The position numbers were made by a program, and so were the translations under genes. 64,000 bases of DNA, taken from NCBI GenBank assembly GCA_030431985.1, contig JAUIIB010000002.1:80124-144123 (forward strand). Direction: 5' to 3'. Shown here in pieces: positions 8,903 to 16,845 of this stretch. This stretch comes from Gammaproteobacteria bacterium. GTDB taxonomy: Bacteria > Pseudomonadota > Gammaproteobacteria > Burkholderiales > Nitrosomonadaceae. Under the pieces are notes generated by a model. The model was not told where the DNA came from, ran no database searches, and was given only the letters and a program-made list of their open reading frames with translations. Numbering within the stretch: position 1 is the stretch's first letter; the number at the start of each line of letters is the position of its first letter.

Positions 8903-9577
8903 TTACGGTAATGTTATGGTAATACAACCGCCGCCGTTGACACCCTCGTTAGTTATAACAATATTGCCCTTTTTCCCATGATTTTGATGAAGTGCTGTAG
9001 CTACGCCTACAAAGTATAAGCCGAGTCCTGTACTGCCCGATTTAAAGCTGAAGCTTTTTTGCTGATTGGTGGAAAGTGACAACATATCTTTTGGATAGCC
9101 TGGACCATCATCTTTAATTTGAATGACAAGCGATTGACCATCGATTTTAGCGGTGATTTCAACCACCGAATGAGTATGTTGGTATAGGTTATACAAAATA
9201 TTGCCGAGGGCACCGCTCATAAGTTCATCATCGAGGTACCAATAGAGATCTGTTTCGCAATTAACTGTAAGTGCAATTTGTTTTTGGGCGAACAGTTGAT
9301 GGTAGTGTTCGGCCGACGTTTCAATAAATGCCTGGATGTTAGTCTCTACAGTATATGGAAAATATTGAGACTGCTTGATGCGGTATAGGACCAAAAGTTG
9401 AATCAAATCAGCGTTAAAATGTTGGCTTTGAAGTTGTAATTGTTCCAGTTCTATTCTACTTTCATCATCAGTCGTTGTTTTGCTTATTTTATCTATTTTG
9501 TTGATGAGAAATCCAAGCGTATTTTTAATGTCGTGAATACGACTTGCTAATAAAGTTGAGAAATCAATTGAATTCAT
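8903..9577 (-). CDS. Soluble sensor histidine kinase
   Basis: A short (224-residue) kinase with no membrane segment. The H-box is SRIHDIKNTLGFL near residue 15. The ATPase motifs are GALGNILYNLY (N box), DDGPGYP (G1) and GSTGLGLYFVG (G2). With no sensor domain of its own it must receive input from partners. It lies 20 bp after the REC-TPR gene on the same strand, so the two likely form a cytoplasmic two-component pair, with the TPR part of the regulator as a possible interaction surface. It is separated from phoB by 212 bp holding the phoB promoter, so it is unlikely to be PhoR. Confidence 0.82.
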   Translation of the reverse strand: MNSIDFSTLLASRIHDIKNTLGFLINKIDKISKTTTDDESRIELEQLQLQSQHFNADLIQLLVLYRIKQSQYFPYTVETNIQAFIETSAEHYHQLFAQKQIALTVNCETDLYWYLDDELMSGALGNILYNLYQHTHSVVEITAKIDGQSLVIQIKDDGPGYPKDMLSLSTNQQKSFSFKSGSTGLGLYFVGVATALHQNHGKKGNIVITNEGVNGGGCITITLP

Positions 9578-9597
9578 GATTTGGATACGGCATTTTT

Positions 9598-11217
9598 TCA
9601 GGCTGCTTTGTTGCCAAATTCTTCGGCCAGCTTGATTAATTGAAAGTATTTCTGATTTTGTGGATCAATTTTATGGCCCTGTTCCAAAAAATGCCTCGAT
9701 AACGGCAAATATTTGCTGACATCGCCCGTCGCCTTCATTTGTCTGATCATAGAATAAGCGGCATTAAAATTGATTGTGGCGTTGTTAGGCATACCTTTGG
9801 CTGCTTGTACAAAAAAATCAATAGATTGTTCGAGCTTTCCTTCCTGAGCCAGTTTAACACCCTCGTTATTAATCTTGACGATCTCTTGTTTGGAACTTTG
9901 AATGAGAGCGCTGCCTTCTTCAAGCTTTCCGGCTTGTTGATACAATTTTTTTACCTGATCGAGTAATTGTTCATTATCAAAATGATTATTGACCAGTTGT
10001 TTGACGACTTTGTTTGCCAGCTCCGGTTTATCGAGTGTGAGGCAGGTTTGTGTAAGCTCCAGAGCAACTTCCGGATTAAGGGTCGAAGCCTGCGTGTCAA
10101 TAACACTGAAAGCAGTGTCTAAATCCTGCTGGCATTTGTCTAATTGATTGGTTTCACGGTAAACGATTGAGCTGGCAAGCGCAGTGTGAAAACGATTTTC
10201 ATCAGACTGTTTAAAGTTTTTTTTGATTCTGTTGATGGATTTTATAGCTTCTTCGGTTTTACCCTGATAGACCATCGATTTTGCCAAGCCTCCAACATCA
10301 GCTAAACTACCGAAACATGAAAATCTACCCTCGGCAATTGCATTTTCATAGGCCTTCTCGGCAACCTCATGTGAGCCGTTTTGCAGTGCAATCGTAGCGA
10401 GTTTTCGTTGTCTTCGGGCTGATTTTGGTGACTTTTCTATAGCCTGCGTAAGAATGGTTTGACAATATTCTAATTCACCCATTTTTTCAAGCGTACCCGC
10501 CAATCCGTCAAGTGCAGCAATATAATCCGGACACTCTTCGATCAATGACTCAAATTGTATTTTAGCTTTTTCATAATTACCTTGTTGATACAAAACTTGC
10601 CCAAGTGCCAGTCTCGCCCATGGAATACCGCGTTTTTTGAGAATATCCTGATAAAGCTGTTCAGCATCATCAAGACGGCCGAGCTTGACAAGCAACTCCC
10701 CTTGGGTTCGTAGCAAGTCTGTTTGTCCATTGGGATTTTCCTGTAACTTTTGTTCACATAGCGCAATTGCTTTTGAATAATTTTTGTCGTTAATTGCAGT
10801 GGAAATATTTTTTAATTTGCTTTTCTTATAGATTATCTTTTCCAAGCGGTTGTGAAGTTCTGAGGGGGTGAATGGCTTTGAAATATAATCGTCAGGTAGG
10901 TAATCGATTGCTCCCATGACCATTCTGGATGTGTTTTCTGCAGAAATTATGATGAAAACAGCATCGTAGCTTAATAAATTGCGGTGACGGGCTTCTTCGA
11001 GTACCTGTTGGCCATCTCTGCCGCTACCTAGCCTGTAATCGCACAACACAAGATCGAATGTGTGTTTCTCCAGTAACTCTATTGCATCATTGCCGCTTCG
11101 GGCAGCTATGATTTTATCGGGCTGGAGCGGCATTAGCATTTCGCGCACAAGCGTTCGCATATTTTCAAAATCATCGACAATTAAGATGGATTTTTCCTTT
11201 AAGTTCCAGATAGCCAT
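9598..11217 (-). CDS. Response regulator with C-terminal TPR repeats
   Basis: The N-terminal receiver domain (residues 8-125) has VDDFEN, the phosphoryl aspartate in LVLCDYRLGSG and the lysine in YISKPFTPSEL. The rest, to residue 539, is tetratricopeptide repeats (for example LAGTLEKMGELEYCQTILTQ). There is no DNA-binding domain, so the output should be protein-protein contact, not direct transcription control. It heads a two-gene unit with the soluble histidine kinase. It is divergent from the DUF3450-ExbB-TonB-receptor locus across 299 bp, which suggests but does not prove a shared role. The start is ATG 11217. Confidence 0.82.
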   Translation of the reverse strand: MAIWNLKEKSILIVDDFENMRTLVREMLMPLQPDKIIAARSGNDAIELLEKHTFDLVLCDYRLGSGRDGQQVLEEARHRNLLSYDAVFIIISAENTSRMVMGAIDYLPDDYISKPFTPSELHNRLEKIIYKKSKLKNISTAINDKNYSKAIALCEQKLQENPNGQTDLLRTQGELLVKLGRLDDAEQLYQDILKKRGIPWARLALGQVLYQQGNYEKAKIQFESLIEECPDYIAALDGLAGTLEKMGELEYCQTILTQAIEKSPKSARRQRKLATIALQNGSHEVAEKAYENAIAEGRFSCFGSLADVGGLAKSMVYQGKTEEAIKSINRIKKNFKQSDENRFHTALASSIVYRETNQLDKCQQDLDTAFSVIDTQASTLNPEVALELTQTCLTLDKPELANKVVKQLVNNHFDNEQLLDQVKKLYQQAGKLEEGSALIQSSKQEIVKINNEGVKLAQEGKLEQSIDFFVQAAKGMPNNATINFNAAYSMIRQMKATGDVSKYLPLSRHFLEQGHKIDPQNQKYFQLIKLAEEFGNKAA

Positions 11218-11516
11218 AAGCAGGGTTATTTAGTTTTGAATTGATATTTCAGTTTCATTCTCAGTGAATGTTTATCGGCTGCACACTTATTTTCTTAATT
11301 TTCTGTCATTAACAGATTTGTAATTATTTTATTGGTGAGCTGCTTCGCCTAAATTTTTCTTATGTGAGAAGCCTAAATTTAATTTCATCGAAGTGTCATA
11401 AAAGTGAAATATTTGCCCAGTAGCATTCTTCTTTATATCTGCGGCGGGTTAAAAGATTTATACAAAAGGTTTTTGATCGCAATGCAGGCCAATCAAAACT
11501 AAATAATGGAATTAAA
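11218..11516. promoter_or_regulatory. Divergent intergenic control region with direct repeats
   Basis: A 299-bp gap between the REC-TPR/kinase pair (-) and the TonB locus (+). GCCTAAATTT occurs twice (11347-11356 and 11371-11380) with a 24-bp repeat distance. A GTGTCATAAAAGTG stretch near 11393 weakly resembles a Pho box half. No strong sigma70 pair could be assigned. The gap should hold promoters for both operons. Confidence 0.35.
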
Positions 11517-12290
11517 TTGAGATATTTGCGGCACATTACGTTACGTAGAACACTGTTAATGAGTTTGCTTTGGCTGGTTCCTGCAATCAATGTCAAAGCC
11601 GACAACATCGAAAATTTGGCGCGCTCATTAGCCAAACTTCGTGGTGAAGTCGAGATGATACAGACGGAGCTCGATGCTGAAAAAGAAAAGCACGCCAGTA
11701 AGATTGCCTCATTATCGTCGCAGCTTGCAGATTTAAGCGTCGAAGAAAGAAGGCAAAAAACAGCGATTGAAAAACTAGAACATACGCTCGATCAATTGTC
11801 GGAAGTATCTCAAAAGGCAGAACAATCGGGCGAGAAACTTAAACCTGCTTTGCTTGCTGCGCTAGCGAATTATAAGCATTACGTTTTTTCCGGATTTCCT
11901 TTCAAGAGAGACGATCGTATTGCAGCGATCGAGACATTGGAAGAAAACATCATCAATCAGCAGGTTGATCCCAATAAAGCAGTTAATCAAACTTGGGCAC
12001 TTATTGAAGATGAGATTCGTTTGAGTAAAGAAAATGGTTTATATCAACAAACCATTTCTTTAGAAGGCGAGAAAATACTTGCAGATGTGGCAAAGCTCGG
12101 AACGGTATTCCTGTTTTTTCAAACACGTGATAACAGAGCGGGAATGGCAAAGCAGGCCGAGACGGGTGAGTGGAAATTCGAGGTAACAGATGCTTCCGGC
12201 GATATTGAGCAGATTGCGTTGCTATTTGATTCATTGAAAAAACAAATTCGCCAAGGTTATTTTGAATTACCTAATCCATTGAAAAAATGA
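11517..12290 (+). CDS. DUF3450 periplasmic protein (TonB2-type accessory)
   Basis: A 257-residue exported protein: basic N-terminus, hydrophobic stretch and a processing site near NVKADN, then a long coiled coil (about 30-110) and the DUF3450 core with NYKHYVFSGFPFKRDDR. DUF3450 genes are known as the first gene of TonB2/ExbB2-type loci. The frame starts at TTG 11517. The first ATG (11559) would remove the basic residues of the signal peptide, so TTG is preferred. Its stop overlaps the next start (ATGA, 12287-12290), which implies translational coupling with the large ExbB protein. Confidence 0.78.
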   Translation: MRYLRHITLRRTLLMSLLWLVPAINVKADNIENLARSLAKLRGEVEMIQTELDAEKEKHASKIASLSSQLADLSVEERRQKTAIEKLEHTLDQLSEVSQKAEQSGEKLKPALLAALANYKHYVFSGFPFKRDDRIAAIETLEENIINQQVDPNKAVNQTWALIEDEIRLSKENGLYQQTISLEGEKILADVAKLGTVFLFFQTRDNRAGMAKQAETGEWKFEVTDASGDIEQIALLFDSLKKQIRQGYFELPNPLKK

Positions 12291-13822
12291 ATAATAAACT
12301 ACTCACTTCTTTATTTGCGATACTATTTTTTTTGAGTATCGTACTTCCTGCTACGGTACACGCAGAAGCAGCAAGCGAAAATGAAAGATCACAGCCCCAG
12401 CGTTCTGCGGCGGTTCCGACTGAAAAAGCGTCGGTAAACGGCAATTCACGACCTGATGCGGCCACCGCTCAACCGCAAATTGATTTGGAAACGGCCTACA
12501 AACGTGAGTATGCTTTTTTAGAGGCGCAAAAGCAGGAGTTGACTAAGCGTTTAAAGCAGTATCGATCAGGTGTCCAAGGCGAAGAGAAAGCGTTGAGTAA
12601 TAAAATCAATGCACTCGAACGCAGTTCAATTGAACGTTCCTCCAAAATTGACCAGCTTAATATGCTACTGGCAGAAGCAGAACGCGAGGAAGCTGCTGCA
12701 ATTGAGCGAAGCGATGCGTTGGACATTACATACGCACAAGCAGATGCGACATTAAAAAATCATCATATTTCACTGCCGTCTTCACTGATGGAATTACAAG
12801 GCAGCGATTCGACGAAAGTCGGGTATATTTTTGATCAGGCATTTAAATTACTGCGCGATCTCGGATCAATTCAAACAACTCAGGGTGATTTCTTTCTTGA
12901 AAACGGCCAACAGACACAGGGTCAGATTATTCGTCTGGGTAATATAGCAGCTTATGGAGTGAGTCCAAAAGGAAGTGGCAGTTTAGTCCCGGCTGGCGGG
13001 GGAGACTTTAAGATATGGCGGGAGCCGAGTGCCGATAGTGCAGTAGCATTAAATCAAAACCAACAGCCCGAGACGTTAAAGTTATTTATTTTTGAATCGC
13101 GGACACAAGCTATCGATGAAACGGCGGAAAAGTCAGTATTGGAAGTTATCCACTCAGGCGGCGTTATTGGTTGGTTTATTGTAGGACTGGGTGTGCTGAC
13201 GTTGTTGTTAGTTGGCATTCGTATCCATCTGCTGAGATTAAATAGTACAAGCACCCAGCAAATTTCCGACCGGGTGATTCAGCAAGTTGTTGACGGCAAC
13301 CTAGAGGCGGCTAAAAAAAGCTGCGAAGAGAATTCATCTGCAATAACCCGTGTATTGTCCAATACCTTGCGTCACTTAAAAGATGACCGTGACCATATGG
13401 ACAGTGTAGTACATGAAGCCATTTTGCGCGAATCAGGTGTATTAGATCGTTTCGGTTCCGCGATTATGGTTATTGCCTCAGTTTCACCGCTACTGGGACT
13501 ACTGGGTACGGTTACCGGGATGATAGCGACATTTGACGTCATTACCGAATTTGGAACCGGTGATCCTAAGTTGTTGTCTGGTGGTATTTCGATTGCCTTA
13601 GTCACGACAAAGCTCGGTTTGATTGTGGCTATTCCGGCGTTATTGGTGGGATCGGTCTTATCAGCCTGGGCTAGGAATATTAAACGTGATATGGAATATG
13701 CAGCGCTCCGTGTGACTAACGCCTTTCTGGGTAGGTTCGAATCTGAAACTCAATTAAATCAGGAACCGTCAGAAAATATGCATTCGACCTCTGGAACAAC
13801 GCTATCACCAGCGCTCGGTTAA
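12287..13822 (+). CDS. Large ExbB/TolQ-family proton channel protein with periplasmic coiled coil (TtpC-like)
   Basis: A 511-residue inner-membrane protein. Signal peptide (1-27), low-complexity linker and coiled coil (about 65-160), then a membrane segment near 285-308 (IGWFIVGLGVLTLLLVGIRI). The MotA/TolQ/ExbB domain follows with two helices near 390-415 (VSPLLGLLGTVTGMIATF) and 435-465 (GISIALVTTKLGLIVAIPAL). The long N-terminal extension is the hallmark of TtpC-type proteins of TonB2 systems, which couple proton flow to TonB. It starts inside the DUF3450 stop codon and is followed by a short ExbB and an ExbD. Confidence 0.85.
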   Translation: MNNKLLTSLFAILFFLSIVLPATVHAEAASENERSQPQRSAAVPTEKASVNGNSRPDAATAQPQIDLETAYKREYAFLEAQKQELTKRLKQYRSGVQGEEKALSNKINALERSSIERSSKIDQLNMLLAEAEREEAAAIERSDALDITYAQADATLKNHHISLPSSLMELQGSDSTKVGYIFDQAFKLLRDLGSIQTTQGDFFLENGQQTQGQIIRLGNIAAYGVSPKGSGSLVPAGGGDFKIWREPSADSAVALNQNQQPETLKLFIFESRTQAIDETAEKSVLEVIHSGGVIGWFIVGLGVLTLLLVGIRIHLLRLNSTSTQQISDRVIQQVVDGNLEAAKKSCEENSSAITRVLSNTLRHLKDDRDHMDSVVHEAILRESGVLDRFGSAIMVIASVSPLLGLLGTVTGMIATFDVITEFGTGDPKLLSGGISIALVTTKLGLIVAIPALLVGSVLSAWARNIKRDMEYAALRVTNAFLGRFESETQLNQEPSENMHSTSGTTLSPALG

Positions 13823-13852
13823 ATATTATTTTGAGTCACAACGTATAAAATT

Positions 13853-14467
13853 ATGCATGAATTTGTGCTTCTGGTTAAAGATTTGTTTAGTGCAGGCGGT
13901 TTTGTTATGCCACCGTTACTATTTTGCGCTTTGTTACTCTGGTATGGGCTGGGATATCGATATTGGACATTAAGAACGAGCCATTCAAAATCTATTTATG
14001 ACTTAATGGACAGCTATAGTAAGGGTGCTGGGCAGAATGCAAGCAGTATTATCGAGCTTGCTATTCAGCAAGCTATTGGATTAAGTAATAAAAATACCAA
14101 AAAATTGCGGCGACACATCGACGAATTATTCTATAGTTCTCTGAAAGAAATTAGGAAATTCTCTGTCACGACCAAAACAATTGTTGTCATTTCACCGCTG
14201 CTGGGTTTGTTAGGAACCGTAGCCGGCATGATTGAAACTTTCGACTCACTGGGGTCGATGTCTTTATTTACACAATCTGGTGGTATCGCGGGCGGTATCT
14301 CTCAAGCACTGGTTTCTACTCAAACAGGATTGGCTGTTGCAATTCCCGGCATGCTTTTTCATAGCATGCTGCATAAAAAACAACTGAAAATTGAACGGGA
14401 ACTGCTGCAGATTAAGGAATTACTCTGTACCCGTGCATATGTAAGCGATCAACAACTAACCAACTAA
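13853..14467 (+). CDS. exbB: ExbB-like proton channel protein (short)
   Basis: A 204-residue MotA/TolQ/ExbB-family protein with three membrane helices: FVMPPLLFCALLLWYGLGY near 17-35, VVISPLLGLLGTVAGMIETF near 110-130, and QALVSTQTGLAVAIPGMLFH near 150-170. The conserved LLGTVxGMIxTF block matches the gene before it. It should form the pentameric channel with ExbD that energises TonB. It is the second ExbB-type gene of the locus, 30 bp after the large one and 22 bp before exbD. Confidence 0.88.
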   Translation: MHEFVLLVKDLFSAGGFVMPPLLFCALLLWYGLGYRYWTLRTSHSKSIYDLMDSYSKGAGQNASSIIELAIQQAIGLSNKNTKKLRRHIDELFYSSLKEIRKFSVTTKTIVVISPLLGLLGTVAGMIETFDSLGSMSLFTQSGGIAGGISQALVSTQTGLAVAIPGMLFHSMLHKKQLKIERELLQIKELLCTRAYVSDQQLTN

Positions 14468-14489
14468 TTATTATAAATAAATTATTGTT

Positions 14490-14897
14490 ATGCAATATCA
14501 CGATGATCCTATAGAGACAGATGCAACCATCGATATTGGTCCAATGATCGATATTGTTTTTATCTTATTGATTTTTTTTATGGTTACAACGACGTTTGTC
14601 AAAGACATGAAACTTGAACTGGAACGACCCAAAGCCAGTAGTGCCGTAGCCGCCTCAAGCAAAGCGATACGTTTGTTTGTAGACCAGCATGGAGATACAT
14701 ATCTCGACGGCGAACCGGTTCGCATGTGGTTGATACAAAGTAAGCTGCGAGATTTATTAAGTACTTCATCCAGCAAAGTTGTATTGGTTGTGACGGATGA
14801 AGGTGTCCCGGCAGGTAAGTTGGTCGAAGTTGTGGATCAAGCACGTTTGTCCGGGGCTGAAAGTGTTGGTGTGGCGACCAAGAAAGAAGCTGGATAA
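14490..14897 (+). CDS. exbD: ExbD/TolR-family biopolymer transport protein
   Basis: A 135-residue single-span protein. The membrane helix IDIGPMIDIVFILLIFFMVT contains the aspartate (in MIDIVF) that carries protons in ExbD/TolR. A small periplasmic domain follows. It partners with the ExbB proteins to drive TonB. Spacing to exbB (22 bp) and tonB (13 bp) indicates one operon. Confidence 0.9.
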   Translation: MQYHDDPIETDATIDIGPMIDIVFILLIFFMVTTTFVKDMKLELERPKASSAVAASSKAIRLFVDQHGDTYLDGEPVRMWLIQSKLRDLLSTSSSKVVLVVTDEGVPAGKLVEVVDQARLSGAESVGVATKKEAG

Positions 14898-14910
14898 GTT
14901 AAATTAGGAG

Positions 14911-15585
14911 ATGGCGATAACAATGAGTACAACAACAAAAACGTCAACTAGACATGTACAGTTCGACAGTAAGCATCGGGTAGCGGCAGTCTCAATGTTT
15001 TTTGGTCCAGTGCTGATTTTTGGACTGATTATAGCGATGAATCAATTGATCGGTAAACTTGATAAAACCCCACCACAGGAAGTTACTGAGATTAGTATTG
15101 TCAAAGAAATCAAAAAGGAACCAAAAAAAGAAATCAAAAAAGTCGAACGTCCACGGCGCATTACTCCCTCACAAGCACCTGCACCTTTTAAGGGATTAGA
15201 TACGGCGTTGTCGGGAATCGACCTGGGACTGTTGGGCTTTAATTCCGGTATGGACGACCTTGACGACTCTTTGATCGGTGATACCGGTAATGCTGTAATG
15301 ACAGCCGATTTGGTAGATGTGCCGCCAAAGCCGATATCTCATGGTTCTTTCAAATATCCGCCTACGGCAAAAAAGAACGGTATCAAAGGTTATGTAGTGT
15401 TATCGATACTTGTGAGTGAAAAGGGGGCAGTGGATCAGGCTCAGGTTCTTGAATCCAACCCATCTGGTGTGTTCGATGCAGCGGCATTACAGGGTATACG
15501 TTCCTGGCAATTTGAACCAGCCAAATATCAGGGTGATGTTGTTAGAGTATGGGCAAAGCAAAGAATTCGGTTTGACCTTTCCTGA
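14911..15585 (+). CDS. tonB: TonB energy transducer
   Basis: A 224-residue TonB. Membrane anchor near residues 28-46 (AAVSMFFGPVLIFGLIIAMN), a Lys/Glu/Pro linker (about 55-85), a Gly/Asp-rich middle, and a C-terminal TonB domain from about 145 (FKYPPTAKKNGIKGYVVLSI ... RSWQFEPA). It transmits energy from ExbBD to the outer-membrane receptor. AGGAG abuts ATG 14911, leaving no spacer, so the in-frame ATG at 14923 (12-nt spacer) is an equal candidate. The linker is short compared with classical TonB, as usual for TonB2-type proteins. Confidence 0.88.
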   Translation: MAITMSTTTKTSTRHVQFDSKHRVAAVSMFFGPVLIFGLIIAMNQLIGKLDKTPPQEVTEISIVKEIKKEPKKEIKKVERPRRITPSQAPAPFKGLDTALSGIDLGLLGFNSGMDDLDDSLIGDTGNAVMTADLVDVPPKPISHGSFKYPPTAKKNGIKGYVVLSILVSEKGAVDQAQVLESNPSGVFDAAALQGIRSWQFEPAKYQGDVVRVWAKQRIRFDLS

Positions 15586-15613
15586 TCTGGCTTAATTTGC
15601 ACTGAATACCGTC

Positions 15614-16774
15614 ATGTTATCAATAATTCGCAATATATGTTTGCTAAGTGTGGTGCTGTTAATGATTAGCCCATTTGGAAACTGTATAGCGAAAGAAGAC
15701 AACTCGCAGACAGATTTTCTGGAGTTAGCCGCGGTTATGCTCAAGGATGGTCATAATGATCGGGCGTTATTTGCGCTGCAAAGCGTGGATCTGGATGATG
15801 AAAATACTGATTTAGCACGATTTTATACGCTTCAAGGTCTTGCTTATCTGGGTTTAAATGATTTTTTTGCGGCCAAAGACAGTTTGTTATTGGCTATTAA
15901 AAATGGGCAAACGGAGTCTGTCATTTATGTTTATTTGGCGCAAGCCAATTATTCACTCAAAGATTATCAGGGTGCCATCGAGGCGATTGAGCGTTCAGGT
16001 CCGCATGCTAAAAAAGCGAATTGGATTACACTGAAAGCCCAGGCATACTGGCATTTAGAAAAGCCAGGAGAGGCCATCAGGACACTGAATGAAGGACAGC
16101 GCCTTTATCCACAGGAATACAGTTTTCTTAGACGGAAAGTATTTTATTTTGTTGAGTTGCAGTTATTCCATGAAGCGGTTGAATTGGGCAGGCAATATCT
16201 TGCTTTATCACATGCAACAGCAGAAGATTATATTGCTATTGGCAATGCATTGCGGCTTAGCAAGCAGTATCAGGAAGCACTTGATGTACTTGAAATTGCA
16301 CGGTTGCAGTTCCCAAATCATGAAACTGTAGCAAAATTGCTGGCGCATACATATCTTGACCAAGGTCAGCTTAATTCAGCGGCATTCATACTCGAGCAGG
16401 CGGCTTTACTAAATCCGGAACTGCTATCGGAAGCAGCAGAAATCTATCGCCGCGCCAATCGATTTCATAAGGCACTAATGCTTAATGAAGGCATCTATGA
16501 TCAAGAAATTAAACTCAAGCAACGCCTTTCTATTTTGCTCGCATTGAAACACTATGAACGTGCAGCAAATATGGAATCGAGTCTATACCGTGTAGGACTA
16601 CTGAAAGATCAACATGTACGTTATGCACTTGCATATGCGTACTTCTCAAGCGGCCGCTTTATGCAGGCCGGTCAGCACCTGGATCATTTGTCAGAAAGCG
16701 AATTATTTAGAAAAGGTGTGGAGTTACGTCGTCTCATGCAGGTGTGTAAAGAGGAACCGTGGAAATGCATGTAA
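15614..16774 (+). CDS. Exported TPR protein of the TonB locus
   Basis: A 386-residue protein with signal peptide (residues 1-26, ending GNCIA), then tetratricopeptide repeats over nearly the whole chain (for example FYTLQGLAYLGLNDFFAAKD and AAFILEQAALLNPELLSEAA). A TPR protein between tonB and the receptor is seen in the TtpC/DUF3450-type locus layout. A periplasmic scaffold role linking TonB complex and receptor is inferred. The spacing, 28 bp after tonB and 71 bp before the receptor gene, fits one operon. Confidence 0.78.
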   Translation: MLSIIRNICLLSVVLLMISPFGNCIAKEDNSQTDFLELAAVMLKDGHNDRALFALQSVDLDDENTDLARFYTLQGLAYLGLNDFFAAKDSLLLAIKNGQTESVIYVYLAQANYSLKDYQGAIEAIERSGPHAKKANWITLKAQAYWHLEKPGEAIRTLNEGQRLYPQEYSFLRRKVFYFVELQLFHEAVELGRQYLALSHATAEDYIAIGNALRLSKQYQEALDVLEIARLQFPNHETVAKLLAHTYLDQGQLNSAAFILEQAALLNPELLSEAAEIYRRANRFHKALMLNEGIYDQEIKLKQRLSILLALKHYERAANMESSLYRVGLLKDQHVRYALAYAYFSSGRFMQAGQHLDHLSESELFRKGVELRRLMQVCKEEPWKCM

Positions 16775-16845
16775 CTGACGGCATATCCCTTAGTGCGTTG
16801 TATTTGATTAGCGCTTAATGAGCATTACTGGGCGCATTTCCCAAA

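Noticed and set aside
8903..9577. PhoR identity for the kinase next to phoB
   Set aside because: It has no membrane segment or PAS domain, is separated by the phoB promoter, and is coupled to the REC-TPR gene.
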